Source: Mangrovimonas sp. TPBH4
GTDB taxonomy: Bacteria > Bacteroidota > Bacteroidia > Flavobacteriales > Flavobacteriaceae
Direction of reading: 5' to 3'
Length of the DNA: 64,000 bases
NCBI RefSeq assembly: GCF_001280505.1
Contig: NZ_LBIO01000042.1
Location: 124,001 to 188,000, forward strand
Shown: piece after piece, positions 53,180 through 63,214 of the stretch
Numbering within the stretch: the stretch's first letter is position 1
Layout: the number at the start of each line of letters is the position of its first letter
Notes under the pieces: model-generated
The model's database searches: none
What the model was told of the DNA's origin: nothing
Seen by the model: the letters and a program-made list of their open reading frames with translations, nothing else
Translations under genes and position numbers: made by a program

Positions 53180-54216
53180 TGGATAGGAATTTTTAAGTAA
53201 ATGTTATAAGTGTCGTCTAAAATATCAGTTTCAAGGACATAATCATTAGAAAATAATAAATTTAACCTTCGCTTGGTGTTGGCAATCCCAATGCCGTGGT
53301 TGTTTTCTTGAACAACTTCTGGGTTAAACGTATTGGATAATTTGAATTCCAGATAGTGTTTGTTGAGAATTTCAAAACTCATATTAATCTTGATATTGTC
53401 ATTTCCTTTTAAACCATGTTTGAAACAGTTTTCAATGAATGATAAAAACAGTAGAGGTGGTACCTGAACGTCTTCAATATCTCCAGTAATGTCAAGTTCA
53501 GAATCTATGCGGTCCTTAAAACGAATATGTTCTATGTCGATATAATTATTGATATGGTTGATTTCTTCCAGCAAATTGGCTTTGGAGCTGTTCACTTCAT
53601 ACAGTACATATTGCATAATGTCCGAAAGTTTAATTACTAACCTTGGAGCGTCATCCGATTTTTGTAGAGTGAGCGAGTAAAGGTTGTTTAAGGTGTTGAA
53701 GAAGAAATGCGGCTGTATTTGGGTTCTCAAAAATTTCAATTCCGTGCTCAGTTGTAACTTGGCAAGGTCTTCATTTCGACGCAATTCTATTGGCCAATCA
53801 ATAAGCAGTTGTATGGCGGTTACAAAGGCCAAAACATATAGCTCTCCCAAAATTACGGCAATGAGGTGGTTGGTCTCAAGGAACTTTCCGGCCTCCTCGG
53901 CTTCTGGCCAAATTTCCTTGGTTACCAAAAGATAGTTGAGTCCCGTTCTTACCAAATAAACCAAGATAAGGATCCCAAAGAGCCAGGCTATGTAGGTTTT
54001 GTATTTCCGCCTTAAAATGAATTTCGGAATGAGATAATATACATTGATATACACCACAATAATGTGGATTGGGAATTCAACAAGGTTGGATTTTAAGGAA
54101 TACCAATAGTCATTGAAATAGCTCCCCCATCGTACCACATTAAACGAAAAGTACAGCAACCAAAACAGGATATGATACTTTAAAGGAATATTGTTAGCTA
54201 TTTTTTTGTTAAGCAA
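53176..54216 (-). CDS. Membrane histidine kinase of the LytS/YehU type
   Basis: 346 residues. Four hydrophobic helices (about 12-150), then a His_kinase domain with the phospho-His in LRTQIQPHFFFNTLNNLYSL and an ATP-binding C-terminus (NNHGIGIANTKRRL). No periplasmic sensor domain. The partner regulator overlaps its end. Likely senses an amino-sugar signal at the membrane; that is inference from context. Confidence 0.93.
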   Translation of the reverse strand: MLNKKIANNIPLKYHILFWLLYFSFNVVRWGSYFNDYWYSLKSNLVEFPIHIIVVYINVYYLIPKFILRRKYKTYIAWLFGILILVYLVRTGLNYLLVTKEIWPEAEEAGKFLETNHLIAVILGELYVLAFVTAIQLLIDWPIELRRNEDLAKLQLSTELKFLRTQIQPHFFFNTLNNLYSLTLQKSDDAPRLVIKLSDIMQYVLYEVNSSKANLLEEINHINNYIDIEHIRFKDRIDSELDITGDIEDVQVPPLLFLSFIENCFKHGLKGNDNIKINMSFEILNKHYLEFKLSNTFNPEVVQENNHGIGIANTKRRLNLLFSNDYVLETDILDDTYNIYLKIPIQ

Positions 54217-54456
54217 GAGTTGAGGTTTTTGTTTTAAATGAATATTTGTGTTGTTGATTCTTTAAATAATTATGACAATTTTAGAAATATATTATGTGAT
54301 TAGCAATAAAAATGACAATTGTTTATTTGTAGGAAATCGTTTATCGTTAATAGAATGTTGTCTGTGTGTTAATTCTTGTCGTTTATATATTTTTTTTCTT
54401 AATATTTTTCATCCTAGTTACTTTGGACATCAATAAACAACTAAACAATTCATTTT
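54217..54456. promoter_or_regulatory. Divergent control region of the GlcNAc locus with short repeats
   Basis: The 240-bp gap between the kinase and susC holds ATGACAATT twice (54272-54280 and 54312-54320, 40 bp apart) and RTCGTTTAT twice (54336-54344 and 54378-54386, 42 bp apart). A -7-like TTACTTTG is at 54418-54425 ahead of susC. The repeats may bind the LytTR regulator. Confidence 0.4.
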
Positions 54457-57400
54457 ATGAAACACAATTTAAAAATGACGTTTTTGTGTTCATTGTTATT
54501 TTTTGCTGTAAACTTCACATTTGCGCAGGAAAAAACAGTGACCGGAACTGTTACTTCCCAGGCCAATGGGATGCCTATTCCAGGTGTCAATGTGTTGGTT
54601 GAAGGAACTACCCATGGGACGCAAACAGATTTTGATGGTAATTATACCTTAACGGCATCGGTTGGTGACGTACTTACTTTTAGTTATTTGGGAATGACCT
54701 CCAAAAAGGTCACAGTTGCAGATAGCAATGTTATAAATGTGCAATTGGCGGAAGATACGGAGATGTTGGGAGAAGTAATTGTTACGGCTTTGGGGATTTC
54801 CAAAGAGAAAAAGGCCTTGACTTATTCGGCGCAAGAGGTAAGTGGTGATGAGCTTACCAAAGTGAAGCAAACCAACCCTATTAATAGTTTGTCTGGTAAG
54901 TCTGCCGGGGTTACAATTTCAAGAAGTTCTTCTGGTTTGGGGGGTGCTGTTAAAGTGGTTTTGAGGGGTAATGCCTCTACAAGTGATAATGATCCACTAT
55001 ATGTAATTGATGGTATTCCAATGTTAAATAGTGGAAACGGTTCTAACGGAAATGAACCCGGTACAGATATTTTTGGTAGCCAAACAGGTAACCGTGATGG
55101 AGGAGATGTCATGTCCATGATCAATCCAGATGATATTGAAAGTATGACAGTTTTGAAAGGAGCTTCGGCTTCGGCTTTGTATGGAAGTCAAGGAGCAAAC
55201 GGGGTGATTTTAATAACTACTAAAAAAGGTAAGGAGGGAACTTTAGCTGTAAACTTCACTTCTAATTTTACCGTGGACAATGTGATGTCTTTGCCTGAGT
55301 TGCAATCGGAATACCAAAGTGTTTCTGTTGGACAACCCATTGCTGAAAATGGAAGGGTAGTAGACGCGAAATCTTGGGGAGATAAAGTAGGAGGTTTGTC
55401 TAATGACCCAAAAGATTTCTTCAACACTGGATTTACTTCAATTAGTTCCATGTCGCTAACAGCGGGGAACCAAAAGGCCCAAACCTATTTTTCTTATGCC
55501 AATACTATTGGGGAAGGTGTGATTCCTGAGAACCGTTTGGTGAGAAATAATATTACTCTTAGGGAAACAGCGAAGTTTTTAAATGAAAAAATTGATGTAT
55601 CTGCAAGTATTAATTTATCAGACCAACGTATTTGGAATCGCCCAACCAATGGTTTGTATTCAAATCCATTGACAGGCGTGTATTTGCATCCTGTAGGAAT
55701 TGATAGAGATATTTATAAAAACAAATATGAATATTTCAATACGGCTTTGAACCAAATGGATCAATATGCTACGTCTTTTGATGAGAATATTCAACAAAAC
55801 CCATATTGGTTAATTCATAGAAGTCCGAGTAAGGATATTGCGCAGCGTGTGTATGCAAACCTATCTGTTAAGTATCAAATTACAAATGCACTTTCCTTGC
55901 AGTCCAGAGGAAGTTACGATAAATCGTTTTTCACTTTTGATAAGAGACAATATGCGGGAACAGATCCTGTAAACTCAGGGGATAACGGTCGTTATATTCT
56001 TGAGAAAACAGAAAACTCACAACAGTACATCGACTTCATTTTAAACTATAATAAAGATTTTTCGGAGAATTTCACCTTTAGTGGAATTTTAGGATCTAGT
56101 TTGACAAAATACACGATCGGCGACCAGGTTTATTTGGATTCAGGAAGAGATGGTGCTGGCTTGATTTATCCTAATGTCTTTACAATAGCCAACTTTGCCA
56201 ATACCAACAATATTCGCCAATCTGTAGGAAGAAGAGAGGTGCAGTCGGTATTTGGATCGGCCAACTTTGGGTTCAAGGATATGATATTCCTGGACGTTAC
56301 CGGAAGAAGTGATTGGTCTTCAACCTTGGTGAATACCGATTCTAATTCCTTCTTTTATCCATCGATTGGTTTGACGACTGTATTATCTGAAATGTTCGAT
56401 ATGCCGGATGGTATTTCTTTTGCTAAGCTTCGCGGATCGTATGCCGAAGTTGGATCGGATATTCCAGTATATGCTACTATTCCTCTTAATTCTATCAATG
56501 CTACCAATACGGGAATTGGAACAGCGCCTTTTGCGCCTTTGGAAGGTGAAACATTAGAGCCAGAAAGACAAAAGTCTTTTGAGATTGGAACCGAGTGGCG
56601 CTTTTTCAACAATCGCTTAGGATTCGACTTTACTTATTACAACACCAATACTTTCAATCAAATCTTTTACATCCAGGCGGAGCCAAATCCAAATGGATAT
56701 TCACAAAACATTGTAAATGCCGGTGAAATTTCAAATGAAGGTTTTGAGATTGTGTTGAATGCAACACCGGTACAGACAGATAAATTCTCTTGGGACTCTT
56801 CTGTGAATTTTGCCCAAAACGATAATGAAGTGATTTCTGTACACCCATCTTTACAAGATGGTGAAGCAATTATTACTGCTAGAGGAGTGAACGGATATGA
56901 GTATTCCTTAATTGAAGGAGAAGATTTTGGAAGTATCAAAGCACGTTCCTTGGTAAGAGACGAAAATGGCACACCTGTAATTAATTCTTCAGGAACCTTA
57001 ATGTCAACCGATTTTGAAACTGTAGCGCACGCCCAGCCTGATTTTACCTTAGGTTGGAACAATACGTTTGAATTCGGAAACTTCACTTTAAATGTTTTGA
57101 TTGATGGAAAGTTCGGCGGGGATGTTATGAGTGTTACCGAGGCTGTAAATGATAAATATGGGGTGTCTCAAGCTTCAGCTGATGTTAGAAATACCAACGG
57201 AGGTATGGTTGATGTGGTTGATGAAAGTGGTGTGGCTTCTCAAATCACAGCACAAGAGTATTTCAATGCTATTGGCGGAAGAGATGGTATGTTGGGTGAG
57301 TATGTCTATGATGCTACCAATGTAAGCTTAAGAGAATTGTCTTTAGGGTATAGACTAAATCTACAAGACAAGTTTATTGATGATGTAAGCTTCTCGTTGA

Positions 57401-57546
57401 TTGCCAATAATTTGTTCTTCTTTTATAAAGATGCACCGTTCGATCCTAATGTGGCAGCTAGTACAGGTTTGGGACTTCAGGGAGTGGATATCTATAACCA
57501 ACCTTCTACTAGAAGTATCGGGTTGAACATTAACGTAAATTTCTAA
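54457..57546 (+). CDS. SusC/RagA-family TonB-dependent receptor
   Basis: 1029 residues. Signal peptide (FLCSLLFFAVNFTFAQ), a carboxypeptidase-regulatory-like domain (about 27-105, VTGTVTSQANGMPIPGVNVLVEGTT), TonB plug with ALYGSQGANGVILITTKKG, a SusC hallmark, and a barrel ending NINVNF. It works as a pair with the SusD-like protein downstream to bring oligosaccharides through the outer membrane. Neighbours point to chitooligosaccharides or GlcNAc-containing glycans. Confidence 0.95.
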   Translation: MKHNLKMTFLCSLLFFAVNFTFAQEKTVTGTVTSQANGMPIPGVNVLVEGTTHGTQTDFDGNYTLTASVGDVLTFSYLGMTSKKVTVADSNVINVQLAEDTEMLGEVIVTALGISKEKKALTYSAQEVSGDELTKVKQTNPINSLSGKSAGVTISRSSSGLGGAVKVVLRGNASTSDNDPLYVIDGIPMLNSGNGSNGNEPGTDIFGSQTGNRDGGDVMSMINPDDIESMTVLKGASASALYGSQGANGVILITTKKGKEGTLAVNFTSNFTVDNVMSLPELQSEYQSVSVGQPIAENGRVVDAKSWGDKVGGLSNDPKDFFNTGFTSISSMSLTAGNQKAQTYFSYANTIGEGVIPENRLVRNNITLRETAKFLNEKIDVSASINLSDQRIWNRPTNGLYSNPLTGVYLHPVGIDRDIYKNKYEYFNTALNQMDQYATSFDENIQQNPYWLIHRSPSKDIAQRVYANLSVKYQITNALSLQSRGSYDKSFFTFDKRQYAGTDPVNSGDNGRYILEKTENSQQYIDFILNYNKDFSENFTFSGILGSSLTKYTIGDQVYLDSGRDGAGLIYPNVFTIANFANTNNIRQSVGRREVQSVFGSANFGFKDMIFLDVTGRSDWSSTLVNTDSNSFFYPSIGLTTVLSEMFDMPDGISFAKLRGSYAEVGSDIPVYATIPLNSINATNTGIGTAPFAPLEGETLEPERQKSFEIGTEWRFFNNRLGFDFTYYNTNTFNQIFYIQAEPNPNGYSQNIVNAGEISNEGFEIVLNATPVQTDKFSWDSSVNFAQNDNEVISVHPSLQDGEAIITARGVNGYEYSLIEGEDFGSIKARSLVRDENGTPVINSSGTLMSTDFETVAHAQPDFTLGWNNTFEFGNFTLNVLIDGKFGGDVMSVTEAVNDKYGVSQASADVRNTNGGMVDVVDESGVASQITAQEYFNAIGGRDGMLGEYVYDATNVSLRELSLGYRLNLQDKFIDDVSFSLIANNLFFFYKDAPFDPNVAASTGLGLQGVDIYNQPSTRSIGLNINVNF

Positions 57547-57552
57547 AATGCT

Positions 57553-59142
57553 ATGAAACACATAACAAAATATACCTTAGCCTCTCTAGTGGCTATGAGT
57601 TTGATAAACTGTACTGGGGATTTTGAGGATATCAATACCGATCCAAATGGGATTTCCCAGGCCAGTTTAACGCAGCAAAACAACCATATTGGATCTCGTT
57701 TTTCGCCGCTATTTTCAAATGTCATTCGTGTAGAGCCGGCTTGGAACTACCAATTGCAACAAAACTTGAATGCCGATGTGTTTTCTGGTTACATGACGGC
57801 GCCAACACCTTTCGCAGGAAACATCAATAATCAAACCTACGCCTTGGTAAATGGTTGGAACGGATTTATTTGGAGCGATGCATATGATGCGGCTAACGGT
57901 AATGGTGTCATGCCATATGCTCGCGAGATCTGGCAGCAAGTGGAATTATCGGGAGATGAGAGTGGATACAAATTTGTGTATTTGGCAAACATCATTAAGG
58001 TAATGGCCATGCATCGTATTTCCGATGTGTTTGGACCTATTCGTTATACAAAATACAACGATTACGAAACCACTGGGCAATATGATTCGCAAGAAGAAGC
58101 TTATGCTGCTTTCTTTGCTGATTTGGATGAAGCTATCGATGGCTTGGAGGCATATGTAGGTGATGCTCAGTTTGTAGCTTTCGATCAATCCAGTTTTGCT
58201 GGTGATATTGCCAAATGGAGAACTTTTGCCAATTCTTTGAGATTGCGCTTGGCAATTAGAGTGTCTAAAGTGAATCCAACTTTGGCACAAACAGAAGGTG
58301 AAAAAGCATTTAACAGTAATGCAGGACTATTAGATGAAACTATGACCATTGATATGGGAGGTTTTGTGCACCCAATCTATACCATCAGTAAAGTTTGGGG
58401 AGATATCTGTATGAGTGCCGAAATGGAATCGATTCTCAAAGGATTTAATGATCCAAGAATTACCAAATTTTTTGATGCGCCTTTGGATGAAGCCTTAGGG
58501 GATTATAAAGGGATCAGACAGGGAATTGAAATTGAAGCGAAAGCGCAATACGGAAGCCATTCTTTAATTGGCGAAGCAGTTGAAGGCGATTCAAAAGTAT
58601 GGATGACAGCGGCTGAAATTCATTTCTTAAAAGCTGAAGCGGCTCTTAGGGGCTGGACTGGTGCAGGAGATGCACAGGCTAATTATGAAGCGGGTGTGAT
58701 GGCCTCTTTTGCACAATTTGGTGTTGGTGGTGCTGATGCTTATTTAGCGGATGCTACAAGTACTCCGAATGATTTTATAGATGCTTTAAATCCTGACAAT
58801 GATTATTCATATCCAAGTGAGGTGACTGTGGCATTTAATACGGCAGGAACCAATGAGGAAAAATTGGAGCAAATCATCACCCAAAAATGGATTGCCATGT
58901 TCCCTGATGGCCAAGAGGCCTGGAGTGAATTTAGACGTACGGGATATCCAAGAGTATTCCCAGTGGTTGTGAACAACAGTGGTGGTGAAATAGATACTGA
59001 TATTCAAATTAGACGTATCAATTTCGTTGATAGCGAAATCAATACCAATGGGGAGAATGTGCAAACTGCCGTGGGCTATCTTAATGGTCCCGATACAGGA
59101 GGGACGCGTTTATGGTGGGATACCGGAGGATCTAACTTTTAA
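57553..59142 (+). CDS. SusD/RagB-family glycan-binding lipoprotein
   Basis: 529 residues. The lipobox is LINCTGD (Cys 20), with the usual FEDINTDPNG opening after it. TPR-like helices and the WMTAAEIHFLKAEAAL segment typical of the SusD group are visible; it belongs to the SusD_2-like branch (annotated SusD/RagB). It sits on the cell surface as lid for SusC, 6 bp upstream of it in the operon. Confidence 0.92.
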   Translation: MKHITKYTLASLVAMSLINCTGDFEDINTDPNGISQASLTQQNNHIGSRFSPLFSNVIRVEPAWNYQLQQNLNADVFSGYMTAPTPFAGNINNQTYALVNGWNGFIWSDAYDAANGNGVMPYAREIWQQVELSGDESGYKFVYLANIIKVMAMHRISDVFGPIRYTKYNDYETTGQYDSQEEAYAAFFADLDEAIDGLEAYVGDAQFVAFDQSSFAGDIAKWRTFANSLRLRLAIRVSKVNPTLAQTEGEKAFNSNAGLLDETMTIDMGGFVHPIYTISKVWGDICMSAEMESILKGFNDPRITKFFDAPLDEALGDYKGIRQGIEIEAKAQYGSHSLIGEAVEGDSKVWMTAAEIHFLKAEAALRGWTGAGDAQANYEAGVMASFAQFGVGGADAYLADATSTPNDFIDALNPDNDYSYPSEVTVAFNTAGTNEEKLEQIITQKWIAMFPDGQEAWSEFRRTGYPRVFPVVVNNSGGEIDTDIQIRRINFVDSEINTNGENVQTAVGYLNGPDTGGTRLWWDTGGSNF

Positions 59143-59235
59143 TTTTTTTCATATTCATTTTAGTTAGCAGAAAGGCAAGCGGGAGTTCAATTTTCCGCTT
59201 GTTTTATCAACATATCATTAAAAAAGAAATTTAGC

Positions 59236-61164
59236 ATGAAACTGGATATTGCAGATTATAACAGTATCGTATATAGGGAAGCAGGGAAGTTTGAAGAAAC
59301 CCGTTTTGAAAAAATCCACAACGTTATCTTTAAAACTTCCAATGAGGCCTCCATTTTGGTGGCTCATGAAATTGCTGATTTGATTAGGGGGAAGGCGGCC
59401 AAAAACCAACCTTGTGTGTTGGGGTTGGCGACAGGGTCGTCTCCCATTAAGGTGTATGAGGAGCTTGTTCGCATGCACAAAGAGGAGGGGTTGAGTTTTG
59501 TCAATGTGATTACATTCAACCTAGATGAGTATTATCCTATGGATAAAAGCAATATCCAAAGTTACCATTACTTTATGCACCAGCATTTGTTCGATCATGT
59601 CGATATTCTGCCGGAGAATGTTCATATTCCAGACGGTAAAGTAAGTCCGGATGAACTGTATCAATATTGTATTGATTATGAATTGAAAATTAAAGCCGTT
59701 GGTGGTATAGATTTTCAGTTGTTGGGAATTGGAAGAACGGGACACATTGGTTTTAATGAGCCAGGGTCTCATTATAACTCTGCTACGCGAAGTATTACCT
59801 TGGATCACTTAACTAGAAGTGATGCGGCGCATTCGTTTTTAGGTATAGACAATGTTCCAAGAAAAGCCATTACCATGGGCGTGGGAACGGTTAGAAATGC
59901 CCGAAGAATCGTCCTGTTGGCCTGGGGTGTGAGTAAGGCGGAAATCATCAAAAAAACTATTGAAGGCGAAATTACCGCCCATGTTCCTGCTACTTATTTA
60001 CAGGAGCACGACAATACTACTTTTGTGCTTGATGAAGGTGCTTCGGAAGAATTAACACGTGTAAAAACACCGTGGTTAGTAACGTCCTGTGTGTGGACCG
60101 AAGAGCTTAAGTTGAAAGCCGTGGTTTGGCTAAGTGAGTTGACAGGGAAGCCTATTTTGAAGTTAACCGATAAGGATTACAACGATAATGGAATGTCAGG
60201 ATTACTTACGGAAGAGGGCACAGCGTACGATTTGAATATTAAGATGTTCAATAAGCTGCAACATACCATTACAGGGTGGCCGGGAGGAAAACCAAATGCA
60301 GATGACTCCAATCGTCCTGAACGTGCTGATATTCCTAAGAAACGGGTCATAATTTTTAGTCCGCACCCTGATGATGATGTCATTTCTATGGGAGGAACTT
60401 TCGATCGATTGGTAGAGCAAGGACATGGGGTTCATATTGCTTATCAAACCTCTGGAAACATTGCGGTGTCTGATGAAGAAGCTTTAAAGTTTGCAGAAAT
60501 CTCCAAAGCCTTGAATTCACATTCTAACGGAGCTGATATAATCATTGAGTTTTTAAAGAAGAAAACCCAGAATGATGTTGATTCATTGGAAGCGAGAAAG
60601 CTCAAGGCTATGATTCGTCGAAGTGAGTCCTTGGCAGCAACTAGGTATTTAGGGTTGCCCGATGATCAAGTACACTTTTTGGACTTGCCATTTTACGAAA
60701 CTGGGACTATTAAAAAGAACAATTTGTCCCAAGATGACTTAGAAATCATGTGCAATCTTATTGAAACAATCAAACCGCATCAAATCTATGCGGCCGGTGA
60801 TTTGGCCGATCCACATGGAACCCATAAAGTATGTTTAGATGTGTTGTTTGAAGCTCTGGATGTTTTAAAACAAAGGGACTACATGAAAGACTGCTGGGTT
60901 TGGTTGTACCGTGGTGCTTGGCATGAATGGGAAACCTATCAAATAGAGATGGCAGTGCCTTTAAGTCCGGACCAAGTACTTAGAAAACGACATGCAATTT
61001 TCTATCACCAAACACAAAAGGATGGGGTGATGTTTCAAGGGGATGACTCCAGGGAATTTTGGGTGAGGGTAGAAGACAGAAACCGATTAACGGCAAAAAA
61101 ATATAACGATTTGGGCTTGGCGGAATACGCCGCTATAGAAGCTTTTAAGCGATACCACTTTTAG
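59236..61164 (+). CDS. nagB: Glucosamine-6-phosphate deaminase fused to a PIG-L deacetylase
   Basis: 642 residues in two parts. NagB part (about 1-290): GLATGSSPIKVYEEL, FNLDEYYPM (Asp97) and GIGRTGHIGFNEPGS (Thr168, His170, Glu175). PIG-L/LmbE part (about 368-570): SPHPDDDVISMGG (His377, Asp379, Asp380) and DPHGTHK for zinc. Deaminase: glucosamine-6-P to fructose-6-P. The deacetylase part may act on GlcNAc-6-P or another amino sugar, as no nagA is seen here. E. coli NagB has Asp where Thr168 is, part of its catalytic set. No signal peptide; cytosolic. Confidence 0.93.
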   Translation: MKLDIADYNSIVYREAGKFEETRFEKIHNVIFKTSNEASILVAHEIADLIRGKAAKNQPCVLGLATGSSPIKVYEELVRMHKEEGLSFVNVITFNLDEYYPMDKSNIQSYHYFMHQHLFDHVDILPENVHIPDGKVSPDELYQYCIDYELKIKAVGGIDFQLLGIGRTGHIGFNEPGSHYNSATRSITLDHLTRSDAAHSFLGIDNVPRKAITMGVGTVRNARRIVLLAWGVSKAEIIKKTIEGEITAHVPATYLQEHDNTTFVLDEGASEELTRVKTPWLVTSCVWTEELKLKAVVWLSELTGKPILKLTDKDYNDNGMSGLLTEEGTAYDLNIKMFNKLQHTITGWPGGKPNADDSNRPERADIPKKRVIIFSPHPDDDVISMGGTFDRLVEQGHGVHIAYQTSGNIAVSDEEALKFAEISKALNSHSNGADIIIEFLKKKTQNDVDSLEARKLKAMIRRSESLAATRYLGLPDDQVHFLDLPFYETGTIKKNNLSQDDLEIMCNLIETIKPHQIYAAGDLADPHGTHKVCLDVLFEALDVLKQRDYMKDCWVWLYRGAWHEWETYQIEMAVPLSPDQVLRKRHAIFYHQTQKDGVMFQGDDSREFWVRVEDRNRLTAKKYNDLGLAEYAAIEAFKRYHF

Positions 61165-61167
61165 TTT

Positions 61168-63213
61168 ATGAAACAATTATTAAGGATTTTTTTCTTCCTA
61201 ATGGTCTTTGTGGGATATTCCCAAAATAGCCTTATGGAAACATACAATCTGATGCCTTGGCCATCAGAAATTAGGAAACATAATACTAGATTGGTTGTTG
61301 ACTCAGAACTTACTATTTCCATTAACGGAAATAGTAAGGGACGTGTTTATACGGCGGCTACAAAGTTTTTAAGACGATTGTCTGGGAGAACAGGTGTGTT
61401 TCTGGATAAAGGATTTCCTGTGGAAAATGTTCAGGGAACGATTCAAATTGCATTTGATGAGGTTTCCAATTTAACCATTGAAACAGACGAGTCGTATTCT
61501 TTGGAGATTAAGGAGGATTACGTCCTAATAAAAGCCAAAACCGATGTTGGTGCCTTAAGAGCTTTGGAAACTTTGCAGCAAACAGTGACTTCCAATGGAA
61601 CTCAATACTATTTTCCTGGGCTTTCCATTAATGACCGGCCGCGTTTTGTTTGGCGAGGTTTGATGATTGACGTGGCAAGGCATTTTCAGCCGGTAGATGT
61701 TTTAAAGCGAAATTTAGACGCCATGGCTTCCGTGAAAATGAATGTGTTTCATTGGCATTTGATAGATGATCAAGGATTTCGTATAGAGTCTAAGGTGTTT
61801 CCAGAGCTTACAGAATTGGCTTCAGATGGTTTGTTTTATACCCAAGAACAAATCAAGGATGTGGTGGCTTATGCCAATAAGTTAGGGATACGTGTGGTCC
61901 CTGAATTTGATGTACCGGGACATGCTTCGGCTATTTTAACGGCTTTTCCAGAACTAGGGAGTAAGCCTGGGTATGTGTACGAAGTGGAACGTTATTCAGG
62001 CGTTTTTGACCCTACGTTGGATCCAACAAATGATGAAACCTATGTGTTTCTAGAGCATTTGTTTACAGAAATGACCCCCTTGTTTCCGGATGCTTATTTT
62101 CATATTGGAGGCGACGAGAATGAAGGCAAACATTGGGGTGAGAATGAGCAAATTCAAAAGTTTAAGCGTCAGCATAAATTGAAGACGAACCATGATCTTC
62201 AAACCTATTTCAATATTAAGTTGGAAGTGATTCTAAATAAATTAGGCAAAAAGTTGATGGGCTGGGATGAAATCATGACCGAGAATATGCCAACAACGGC
62301 GGTAATCCATTCTTGGAGAGGAGAAAATGAAGGGTTTTCAAAAGGAGAAACGCTGATTACTGCAGCCAAGTCGGGCTACAATACGGTACTGTCTGATGGA
62401 TTTTATATCGATAGGATGCAGTCTGTGGTGGAACATTATTCGGTTGAACCCATTGGCGATGCAAAATTGACAGCCGAAGAGCGTAAACGTATTTTGGGTG
62501 GTGAAGTAACGATGTGGAGTGAATTGGTAACACCGTTTACAATTGATTCTAGAATTTGGCCAAGAACGGCAGCTATTGCTGAACGATTCTGGTCACCAAA
62601 GGAAGTGAATGATGTTGACTTGATGTTGCCTCGTCTTGATGAGGTAAGTTTTAGATTGGAGGAATTGGGGATCACACATCTCAAAAACCGTGATGTCATT
62701 TTAAGAATTATGACCAATAATCAAAATATTCAGCCCTTGATTGAATTGTTAAATATTTGTGAGCCTTTGGAAATTTATACAAGAAACGAAGGAGGTACCG
62801 AGTACAAAACCTATTCGCCATTTACATTGTTTGCAGATGCCTGTGTTGCCGATGCTGATAATAAGTTTGCATTTAAGGAAATTGTTCAAGGCTATATAAC
62901 GAATTCTTCCAAGGAGTCTAAGCAAAGTGTTTTGGATTGGTTAAATGGTTGGGGAGAAAATCATCAGGAATTAATGAAAATACAGAATGCTCCAAATGTG
63001 CAGCCACTTCTTCCATTGTCTGAATCTTTGAGTGAAACCGCTTCATTATTGTCTGAAATTCTGGATGATAAACAGGTTTCCCAAAAGCAGTTGGATGAAC
63101 TAAAAAGGTTAATGGAAAAACTTAAAGAACCTTATGTAGATGTGGAACTGGTGATTGTGGAAGATTTGGAAAAACTGGTGCTGTTTTCTGAACAAAACTA
63201 CACAAGAAAATAA
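61168..63213 (+). CDS. Beta-N-acetylhexosaminidase, glycoside hydrolase family 20
   Basis: 681 residues. Signal peptide (RIFFFLMVFVGYSQ), a GH20b-type N-terminal domain (about 25-150) and the GH20 barrel (about 160-500) with FHWHLIDDQGFRIES and the catalytic pair Asp316-Glu317 in HIGGDENEG. A helical C-terminus of about 150 residues follows. It removes terminal GlcNAc from chitooligosaccharides, most likely in the periplasm. It begins 3 bp after the nagB fusion gene. Confidence 0.95.
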   Translation: MKQLLRIFFFLMVFVGYSQNSLMETYNLMPWPSEIRKHNTRLVVDSELTISINGNSKGRVYTAATKFLRRLSGRTGVFLDKGFPVENVQGTIQIAFDEVSNLTIETDESYSLEIKEDYVLIKAKTDVGALRALETLQQTVTSNGTQYYFPGLSINDRPRFVWRGLMIDVARHFQPVDVLKRNLDAMASVKMNVFHWHLIDDQGFRIESKVFPELTELASDGLFYTQEQIKDVVAYANKLGIRVVPEFDVPGHASAILTAFPELGSKPGYVYEVERYSGVFDPTLDPTNDETYVFLEHLFTEMTPLFPDAYFHIGGDENEGKHWGENEQIQKFKRQHKLKTNHDLQTYFNIKLEVILNKLGKKLMGWDEIMTENMPTTAVIHSWRGENEGFSKGETLITAAKSGYNTVLSDGFYIDRMQSVVEHYSVEPIGDAKLTAEERKRILGGEVTMWSELVTPFTIDSRIWPRTAAIAERFWSPKEVNDVDLMLPRLDEVSFRLEELGITHLKNRDVILRIMTNNQNIQPLIELLNICEPLEIYTRNEGGTEYKTYSPFTLFADACVADADNKFAFKEIVQGYITNSSKESKQSVLDWLNGWGENHQELMKIQNAPNVQPLLPLSESLSETASLLSEILDDKQVSQKQLDELKRLMEKLKEPYVDVELVIVEDLEKLVLFSEQNYTRK

Positions 63214-63214
63214 C

